Below, piece after piece: positions 58,994 to 64,000 of a stretch of 64,000 bases of DNA (position 1 is its first letter; each line of letters begins with the position of its first letter). A program made the position numbers and the translations under genes. This stretch comes from CAVVYV01 sp963818205 (GTDB lineage Bacteria; Actinomycetota; Thermoleophilia; Solirubrobacterales; 70-9): the NCBI GenBank assembly GCA_963818205.1, contig CAWFRG010000004.1, positions 1 to 64,000 of the forward strand, read 5' to 3'. The notes below the pieces were generated by a model. That model was given only the letters and a program-made list of their open reading frames with translations, had not been told where the DNA came from and did no database searches.

Positions 58994-60339
58994 GCTCCAT
59001 CCTCACCAAACGGGTTGCTCCTCGATGGTGAATCGGGTGGCTCCTCGGCTTTGCCTACGGAGCCCCCTCGCATCTGCGGAGCACCCTCGGGATATGGCAT
59101 CAGCACGTCGCGCCGCTCGGGCACCCGCGAGTCGGGGTCCACCTCGAGCACCCGCAGCACCGCCTCTGAGCCGCCGGCAGCCCGCGCCTGGCGCACCGCC
59201 TCGGAGATCCGCCGCCGGCGCTGCTCCTCGGGGGCCGAAAGCGCCAGCTGATCGCCGCCCGCCGCCCCCAGCTCCACCGCCTCCAGCCGCAGGGTGGTTG
59301 CTGGAGCAGGAATCAGCGCCAGCTGGGGGAGGAGGACCGCGGCGATCCGATCGCGCTCGGTCCCCGCCCGCCGCAGGGCGACCTTACGTCGCCAGCCACC
59401 CCCGGCGGCAAGGCGGGCGGAGAGGCGAAGCGCCCGCAGCGCCCTGCCCCGCCGCCCGCGGTGAGCGAGCAGGCGCCCGATCAGCAGCTCCAGCGCCCGC
59501 TCCAGCTGCTGGCCGGAAGCCGCCTCGGGCAGCTCCAGCTCGACCGCGAGGGCCTCCCACGTCCGTCGCGGCCGCAACGGCTCGTCCTCGCCGCGCGCCA
59601 ACCTCAAAGCCGCCAGTCCCAGATTCCCGAGGCGGTCGGCGACCGCGTCGCTCGGGAGCTCCGCCAGCCGCCCGAGCGTGTCAATGCCGAGCCGCTCGAG
59701 CTCGTTGGGGAGGTCGTCACCGTCCTCGAGCCGGCCGTGCAGGAGCGAGACCGGCAGCGGCGCCAGAAACCGCCGCGCCGACCCCTCCGGCACCACCGGG
59801 GAAAGGTCATCCTGAGCCTGCCGTGCCGCGGCGTAAGCGCAGAAACGCCCCGGGGCGGCCGCCAGCCGCGCCGGCGCCCCGACCTCCCGCCGGGCCCGGG
59901 CGAGGACCTCGCCCGTTCCTCCCCAGAGGGCCCGCAGCCCAGCCGCCGCGAAGAAGACCTCCCCGGCGCGCTCTGACTCGACCTCGGCGCCGATCCCCTC
60001 GAGCCGCCGCAGCACGATCTCCCAGGAGCGCTCGGCCCGCTCGGGATCGGGAGGGACGAGGGCCAGCTCGGGGGAGCGGGAGAGAGCCTCACCCACCCGC
60101 ATCCCGGGCCGCACCCCGAGTCGCTCGGCGGGCTCGGAGACCTCCCCGACCAGCTGTGCCGCCCCCGGCTCTGGCGCCAGCGCCGCCGGCCGCAGCAGAT
60201 GCGAGTGGATGCGAGGGCGCTCCGCAGGCGAAGCCGAGGAGCGACCCGTTTGATTAGGGGGGAGCGTCCCGTTTGAAGATGGCTCGCCGATCGCCGCAAG
60301 CAGCTGGAAGCGGGGAATGATGGCGCACGCGACCGGCAT
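58990..60339 (-). CDS. imuB: ImuB-like Y-family polymerase paralogue
   Basis: In mutasomes ImuB bridges the clamp and DnaE2 and is catalytically inactive. The 449 residues start MPVACAIIPRFQLLAAIGEP. They contain LLRPAALAPEPG, VRPGMRVGEALSRSPELALVPPDPERAERSW, LERLGIDTLGRLAELPSDAVADRLG (HhH-like) and ARGEDEPLRP. The Y-family metal-binding Asp near the N-terminus and the Asp-Glu of the palm motif are not present. Residues about 20-46 are encoded by a dispersed repeat absent from typical homologues. The C-terminal end also lies in a repeat copy. A LexA-type box overlaps the ATG. No imuA is seen. Confidence 0.88.
   Translation of the reverse strand: MPVACAIIPRFQLLAAIGEPSSNGTLPPNQTGRSSASPAERPRIHSHLLRPAALAPEPGAAQLVGEVSEPAERLGVRPGMRVGEALSRSPELALVPPDPERAERSWEIVLRRLEGIGAEVESERAGEVFFAAAGLRALWGGTGEVLARARREVGAPARLAAAPGRFCAYAAARQAQDDLSPVVPEGSARRFLAPLPVSLLHGRLEDGDDLPNELERLGIDTLGRLAELPSDAVADRLGNLGLAALRLARGEDEPLRPRRTWEALAVELELPEAASGQQLERALELLIGRLLAHRGRRGRALRALRLSARLAAGGGWRRKVALRRAGTERDRIAAVLLPQLALIPAPATTLRLEAVELGAAGGDQLALSAPEEQRRRRISEAVRQARAAGGSEAVLRVLEVDPDSRVPERRDVLMPYPEGAPQMRGGSVGKAEEPPDSPSRSNPFGEDGA
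59008..59090 (+). repeat. Dispersed GC-rich repeat, copy B, in the imuB 3' end
   Basis: On the plus strand it reads AAACGGGTTGCTCCTC, then AATCGGGTGGCTCCTCGGC, GCCTACGGAGCCCCCTCGC and ATCTGCGGAGCACCCTCGG. It is the most diverged copy and lies in the opposite orientation to copies A and C. Confidence 0.75.
60199..60274 (-). repeat. Dispersed GC-rich repeat, copy C, in the imuB 5' end
   Basis: On the minus strand it reads AAACGGGACGCTCC, then AAACGGGTCGCTCCTCGGC, TTCGCCTGCGGAGCGCCC and TCGCATCCACTCGCATC. It is translated in frame as TGRSSASPAERPRIHSH between the conserved IGEP and LLRPAALAPEPG blocks of ImuB. Confidence 0.8.
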
Positions 60340-60354
60340 CGAACGTATGTTCGT
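60339..60354. promoter_or_regulatory. LexA (SOS) box of the imuB-dnaE2 operon
   Basis: TCGAAC-GTAT-GTTCGT matches 11 of 12 fixed positions of the actinobacterial SOS box TCGAAC-N4-GTTCGA. It overlaps the first base of the imuB ATG, so LexA binding would block transcription start of a short-leader mRNA. It implies DNA-damage induction of imuB, DUF6504 and dnaE2. Confidence 0.85.
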
Positions 60355-60428
60355 ATAGATGCGCAGAAAGGTCAAGGGATCGGACCCGAAATCCCCAGCG
60401 AGCGAGCGGATCGGGTTACTCTCGTGCG

Positions 60429-60629
60429 ATGGCCAAGCGCCATGAGCCAAGCACCGAGGAGCTGCGCCAACTCCAGCACGAGCGGACCACCGAGGAGCAT
60501 CGAGCGCTCGGCCAGTCCGCGACGCCGGACGAGGAGAGGCAGCACCGGCGCCGCGCCGAGAAGTCCGCCTATCTCGAGCGGATGCTCGCCGAGCGCGAGC
60601 GCTCCGAGCGCCGGGACGGCCGCGACTGA
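60429..60629 (+). CDS. Small charged hypothetical protein, 66 residues
   Basis: It is highly charged and helical (STEELRQLQHERTTEEHRALGQSATPDEERQHRRRAEKSAYLERML), likely one long helix or coiled coil, with no hydrophobic core. ATG 60429 has TACTCT (60417-60422) six bases upstream. It is divergent from imuB. No family is recognised. Confidence 0.6.
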   Translation: MAKRHEPSTEELRQLQHERTTEEHRALGQSATPDEERQHRRRAEKSAYLERMLAERERSERRDGRD

Positions 60630-61120
60630 GAGGCCCGCTCCTCACCCTGCTCGCCGCGGCCGCGATCGCCGCGGCCGCTCTCGGCTGCGGTGGGGGCGAC
60701 GACGGCTCCTCCGATTCGGAGGAGATCCCGGGCGGCGCCGATCCCGAGGCCGCCGAGGTGATCAGGGACTGGGCGGACGACCTCCGGGGCGGCGACCTCG
60801 AGGCGGCGGCCGATCACTTCCAGCTCCCCAGCCTCGCCCAGAACGGCACCGCACCCCTCCAGCTGACGACCCGCGATGAGGTCCGCGCCTTCAACGCCTC
60901 ACTCCCCTGCGGCGCCGAGTTGACCGAGGCCGAGGACCGCGGCGGCTTCACGATCGCCACCTTCGAGCTCACCGAGCGGCCGGGCGCCGGCGAATGCGGA
61001 ACGGGGGTGGGCGAGACAGCGAAGACCGCCTTCGTGATCGAAGACGGCCTGATCACCCGGTGGATCCGGGTGGTCGACCAGGACGAGGTGGCGCCACCCG
61101 CGGAGGGGCCGGTGGTCTAG
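60626..61120 (+). CDS. Putative lipoprotein with SnoaL/NTF2-like length domain
   Basis: A hydrophobic stretch LLTLLAAAAIAAAALGC ends in a lipobox Cys (LGC), followed by a Gly/Asp/Ser linker. A domain of about 120 residues comes next (AAEVIRDWADDLRGGDLEAAADHFQLPS ... IEDGLITRWIRVVDQDE) whose layout resembles NTF2-like ketosteroid-isomerase folds. No ATG or GTG lies at the expected place before the signal sequence (about 60626-60632). A missing base near the previous stop could hide an ATG. Its stop TAG overlaps the corrected stop of the convergent amidohydrolase. Confidence 0.55.
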   Translation: MRGPLLTLLAAAAIAAAALGCGGGDDGSSDSEEIPGGADPEAAEVIRDWADDLRGGDLEAAADHFQLPSLAQNGTAPLQLTTRDEVRAFNASLPCGAELTEAEDRGGFTIATFELTERPGAGECGTGVGETAKTAFVIEDGLITRWIRVVDQDEVAPPAEGPVV

Positions 61121-61939
61121 GCCGCGGGCCGCAGATCGAAGACCCGGCGAGCGTTGCCGTCGAGGAAGAGCTCCCGCGCCTCATCGTCGAGCTCCAGCCG
61201 GTCGAGGTCCTCCAGCGCCTTCTCCGCCGTGATCATCGGGATAGTTGGTCCCGAACATCACCTTCGCGCGCCCGTCGCTTCGCAGGTAAGCGACCAGCTC
61301 CGGCGGATAGCGCTTGGTCGTGTACGCCGAGGTGTCGATGTAGACGTTCGGGTACTTGCGGGCGAGGGCGACCATCTCCTCGGTCCAGGGGTAGCCGATG
61401 TGGCCGGCGACAATCACGAGGTCGGGAAAGTCAAGCGCCACCTGGTCCAGGTAGGGGATCGGACGGCCGGGCTCCGAGCTCCGCAGGGGGCCGGTGTGCC
61501 CGACCTGGGTGCAGAAGGGAACATCCAGCTCCACGCACTCGACATAGAGCGGGTAGTAGCGGCGGTCATCCGGCGGCAGCCCCCAGAGCCAGGGGATCAC
61601 CCGCAGCCCCTTGAAGCCGAGCTCGCTGACGCAGCGACGGAGCTCGCGGACGGCCGTCACCGGCTGGTTCAGGTCGACGGCCGCCACCCCCGCCAGCCGA
61701 TCGGGATGCGCGGCGACGAACTCCGCGACCTCGTCGTTGGAGATCAGCGGCTCCTCGGGGGCATGCCAGGCGCTGATCAGTCCGAAGCCGACGTCGGCGG
61801 CGTCCATCGCCGCGATCGTCAGCTCGACCGGCAGCTCCTCCTCGGGGAGCTCGGTGCCGCTCCAGCGCCGCAGCGACTCGAACATCTCGTGCTGGAGGAA
61901 GCGCAGGGTCGGGTGCTGCATCCAGACGTCGATCGTCAT
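61117..61939 (-). CDS. Amidohydrolase-2 family (TIM-barrel) protein, frameshifted near the end
   Basis: MTIDVWMQHPTLRFLQHEMFESLRRW opens the protein. FGLISAWHAPE, LGFKGLRVIPWLWGLPPDDRRYYPLY, PFCTQVGHTGP, VIVAGHIGYPW and VMFGTNYP are the metal/substrate loops of amidohydrolase-related decarboxylases (ACMSD type). One extra base near 61240 hides the end, which corrected reads MITAEKALEDLDRLELDDEARELFLDGNARRVFDL. ATG 61939 overlaps the stop of the upstream dehydrogenase gene (ATGA), so the two are coupled. The substrate is unknown; a carboxylated intermediate made by the dehydrogenase is possible. Confidence 0.78.
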
Positions 61940-63006
61940 CCCCGCCGCTCCCTGAGCCGCTCGATCACCGCGTCGGTGAACTCGGTGGTGGTCGTATGCC
62001 CCTTCAGGTCGGGGGTGCGGATCCCGGCCGCGGCGGTCTCCATCACCGCCTCGTAGATCGCGGCGGATGCGCGTTCGGCCCCTTCGACACCGGTCTCGCC
62101 CGCGTAGTGGAGGACCGCGGCGCCGGCGAGGATCATCGCCATCGGGTTGGCGATGTCCTTGCCCTCGAGCGCCGGGGCGGTGCCGTGCGGCGCCTCCGAC
62201 ATCGCCACCTTCGCCGAGAGGTCGTCGCCGAGGGCGAGCAACACCGACTCGGCCCCGGCGATCGAGCCGAACAGCGGCAGCACCAGGTCGGAGAGCAGAT
62301 CGCCGTCGCGGTTGAGGCAGGGGATCACCAGCGGGTCGCTCGCTCGCCCGGTCAGCAGGCCCGCGTAGGTGGCGTCGATCAGCAGGGGCTCGTAGGGGAC
62401 CTCGGGGTGGCGCTCCGCGGCCGCGTCCATCTCCTCCTTCAGCATCCCCTCGTACACCGGGCTCACCGTCCACTTGGGGCCGCCGTAGACGCGGCCCTCG
62501 ATCTGCTGGGCGGTTCGGAAGGCGTACTCGGCGACCGCGCGGCAGTTGGAGCGGTGGATGACTTCGGTGCGCTCGGCGACCTCGTCGCCGTCCTCGGCCC
62601 GCCGGGACTCCTCGGCGCCATACGCGTCCTCGACCGCCATCCGCACGATCGAGATCGGGTGGTGGATGCCGGCGACGGGGCTGACCCCCGGGATCCGCCG
62701 CCCGGTGCGGACGATCACCTTGCCGTCGATCGCCTCGCGGATCAGGCGGTTGGGACTGCCGACGTCGTCGGCGCCCTCGGGGGTGATCGTCGCCGCCTTG
62801 ATCCCGAAGCCCGTCTCGACCATCGCCCGGGCGGCCTCGATGCAGACCTCGTTCTTGCTCCGGCGACGGCTCTCGAGCGAGAGGTCGAAGCGCTCCAGTC
62901 CGAGGTCGAGTCCAACGACGTCGGGGGCGAGAACCCGCAGCGCCTGCTCGAGCAGCTCCTGGCCGGTCTGGTCGCCCTCGAGCACGACTATCCTCAGCCC
63001 GGCCAT
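61936..63006 (-). CDS. Isocitrate/isopropylmalate dehydrogenase family protein
   Basis: The 356-residue beta-decarboxylating dehydrogenase starts GLRIVVLEGDQTGQELLEQALRVL. It has VIVRTGRRIPGV in the substrate region, VIHRSNCRAVAEYAFRTAQQIEGR, the metal-binding DLVLPLFGSIAG and APHGTAPALEGKDIANPMAMI. The sequence departs from LeuB (no RELTGG block) and from standard NADP isocitrate dehydrogenase. ATG 63006 has TAGGCT (63021-63016) nine bases upstream. It is operonic with an amidohydrolase-2 protein. The substrate is an unidentified malate-type acid, and a leuB duplicate role is unlikely because leuB is present. Confidence 0.8.
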   Translation of the reverse strand: MAGLRIVVLEGDQTGQELLEQALRVLAPDVVGLDLGLERFDLSLESRRRSKNEVCIEAARAMVETGFGIKAATITPEGADDVGSPNRLIREAIDGKVIVRTGRRIPGVSPVAGIHHPISIVRMAVEDAYGAEESRRAEDGDEVAERTEVIHRSNCRAVAEYAFRTAQQIEGRVYGGPKWTVSPVYEGMLKEEMDAAAERHPEVPYEPLLIDATYAGLLTGRASDPLVIPCLNRDGDLLSDLVLPLFGSIAGAESVLLALGDDLSAKVAMSEAPHGTAPALEGKDIANPMAMILAGAAVLHYAGETGVEGAERASAAIYEAVMETAAAGIRTPDLKGHTTTTEFTDAVIERLRERRG

Positions 63007-63042
63007 GGCGCGCCGAGCCTACTCGACCGCTTTCTGGGGGTG

Positions 63043-63405
63043 GTGACCGCGGAGACCTGCACCTGGTGCGGCGCCGATGTCGAGCACGACGACGGCTACC
63101 GCGCCTACCTCCTGTCGGCCGCCACAAACACCGCGGCCGGATCTACCGGGGAGCGCCGCGCCGTCTTCTGCCGGCTCGAGCACCTGATCCCATGGTCGAT
63201 CCAAGGCCCCCACTGGGACCCCGGCGGATTCACCGAGCCGCCGTCGCTCGACCAGGGCCCGTTGCGCTGCTCGCACTGCGAGGCGGAGCTGGGCGAGGTC
63301 CACGTGCTTCTGGTCCGCCACCGCGGTGAGCACCGCGTCGCCGACGTCTTCTGCTCCGTTGACCACCTGGAGGCATGGGCGAAGGCCGGAGGCCGCTGGC
63401 AGTGA
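63043..63405 (+). CDS. Cys/His-rich putative zinc-binding protein
   Basis: A protein of about 120 residues with paired motifs CTWCGADVEHDDGYRAY, FCRLEHLIPW, CSHCEAELGEVHVLLVRHRGEH and VFCSVDHLEAWAKAGGRWQ. These suggest one or two zinc sites of CxxC...CxxxH type. FCSVDHLEAW resembles MYM/TRASH-like endings. GTG 63043 is the likely start. The stop TGA overlaps the GTG of the next gene (GTGA), so the two are coupled. No family name can be given with confidence. Confidence 0.6.
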   Translation: MTAETCTWCGADVEHDDGYRAYLLSAATNTAAGSTGERRAVFCRLEHLIPWSIQGPHWDPGGFTEPPSLDQGPLRCSHCEAELGEVHVLLVRHRGEHRVADVFCSVDHLEAWAKAGGRWQ

Positions 63406-64000
63406 GCGCTCCGCGGCTGCTGATCTGGCGCGGACTGGACGAGTGGCGGACCGAGGCCGCGGAGGTCCACCTGACGGAGGACGGGGTGGGGGCGCGAGGG
63501 ACCCAGATCGGCCTCGACCCGCTGCCCTACCGACTGAGCTACCGGCTCGAGGCGCCGGAGCGGTTCGTCACCCGTTCGCTCGAGATCGAGGTGAGCGGCG
63601 ACGGCTGGAGGCGCGAGCTCGACCTCACGCACGACGGGAAGGGCTCCTGGCAGTGCCACGGTGCGGACAGTGGGGATCCGCAAGCGGAGCTTCCGCCGCC
63701 GGGCGGCGACACCGCCGGGCTCGAGGACTCCCTCGACTGCGACCTCGGGCTTTCGCCGCTGACCAACTTGATGCCGATCCGGCGGCACGGGCTCCACCGG
63801 GGACCGGGGAAGGCCGAGTTCGTGATGGCCTGGATCGCGGTGCCCGACCTCGCCCTCCATGTCTCGGCGCAACGCTACGAACACCTGAGGATGGAGGCGG
63901 GTCGGGCGGTGGTCCGGTTCACCGACGAGGGCATGTTCAAGGGCTTCACCAGCGAGCTCGAGCTGGACGAGGATGGCCTCGTCCGCGTCTATCCGGGGTT
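63402..64000 (+). CDS. Putative glycolipid-binding protein, cut by the window end
   Basis: GTG 63402 opens a frame that stays open to base 64000 (at least 199 residues). LLIWRGLDEWRTEAAEVHL at the start, RFVTRSLEIEV, CDLGLSPLTNLMPIRRHGL and MAWIAVPDLALHVSAQRYEHL in the body are typical of the putative glycolipid-binding family (PF06475 type). They form a beta-barrel related to YmcC/Spa-like folds. It is translationally coupled to the zinc-binding protein upstream. The C-terminus is outside the window. Confidence 0.75.
   Translation, partial: MSAPRLLIWRGLDEWRTEAAEVHLTEDGVGARGTQIGLDPLPYRLSYRLEAPERFVTRSLEIEVSGDGWRRELDLTHDGKGSWQCHGADSGDPQAELPPPGGDTAGLEDSLDCDLGLSPLTNLMPIRRHGLHRGPGKAEFVMAWIAVPDLALHVSAQRYEHLRMEAGRAVVRFTDEGMFKGFTSELELDEDGLVRVYPG

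Overview
The window is a high-GC chromosomal segment from a menaquinone-using actinobacterium. The 16S/23S/5S genes, the gatCAB operon, full-length men genes, an SOS-type imuB-dnaE2 cassette with a TCGAAC-N4-GTTCG box and pervasive leaderless starts all fit Actinomycetota. I favour Thermoleophilia (Solirubrobacterales-like), by impression of the rRNA and proteins only. At least twenty genes carry apparent single-base insertions. Reads were probably not fully polished (long-read or MAG assembly), so I treat these frameshifts as probable sequence errors unless noted.

Layout. 0-3.7 kb: two paralogous small membrane proteins and a frameshifted GMC oxidoreductase. 3.7-7.2 kb: gatC-gatA-metallopeptidase-gatB. 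7.2-11.2 kb: NDH-2, a zinc-ribbon membrane protein, a membrane glycosyltransferase and sqdB. 11.3-22.2 kb: ilvB-ilvN, then a nearly complete menaquinone set (menF, D, C, A, B, E), then ilvC. 22.2-30 kb: two small membrane proteins, a phosphoserine-type aminotransferase with serA, a quinone reductase, an RTX-like secreted protein and two membrane proteins. 30-42.9 kb: leuA with a Leu-rich leader peptide, a deazaflavin-type oxidoreductase, a XRE-cupin regulator with its own palindromic operator heading leuC-leuD-methyltransferase-leuB, then ilvE, cimA (also with a possible leader ORF), a DegT aminotransferase, argH and mpg. 42.8-47.6 kb: a short tandem repeat, a class A penicillin-binding protein with a glycine-rich tail, and tyrS. 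47.6-54.1 kb: one rRNA operon whose 23S gene is interrupted by two group I introns at E. coli positions 1917 and 1951, the second carrying a LAGLIDADG endonuclease gene, followed by four stacked hairpins. 54.1-64 kb: a DUF2269-like protein, the SOS mutasome dnaE2-DUF6504-imuB, small hypotheticals, a decarboxylating-dehydrogenase paralogue with an amidohydrolase, a zinc-binding hypothetical and a glycolipid-binding-like protein cut by the window end.

How it works together. The window encodes most of branched-chain amino acid synthesis: acetolactate synthase, ketol-acid reductoisomerase, the leucine branch, the citramalate route to isoleucine and the final transaminase. It also encodes serine synthesis, menaquinone head-group synthesis and prenylation, and an NDH-2 that would feed menaquinone. 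Regulation is visible in the sequence: a leuA leader whose leucine codons are complementary to the leuA Shine-Dalgarno, an operator at the XRE-leuCDB operon, a LexA box at imuB, overlapping divergent -10 elements, and a general pattern of TANNNT 6-11 nt upstream of start codons that implies leaderless mRNAs.

Most notable: the twin 23S group I introns, the leuA leader, a dispersed ~80-bp repeat that inserts in frame into imuB and dnaE2, and a Tam/Tmt1-like methyltransferase inside the leucine operon.
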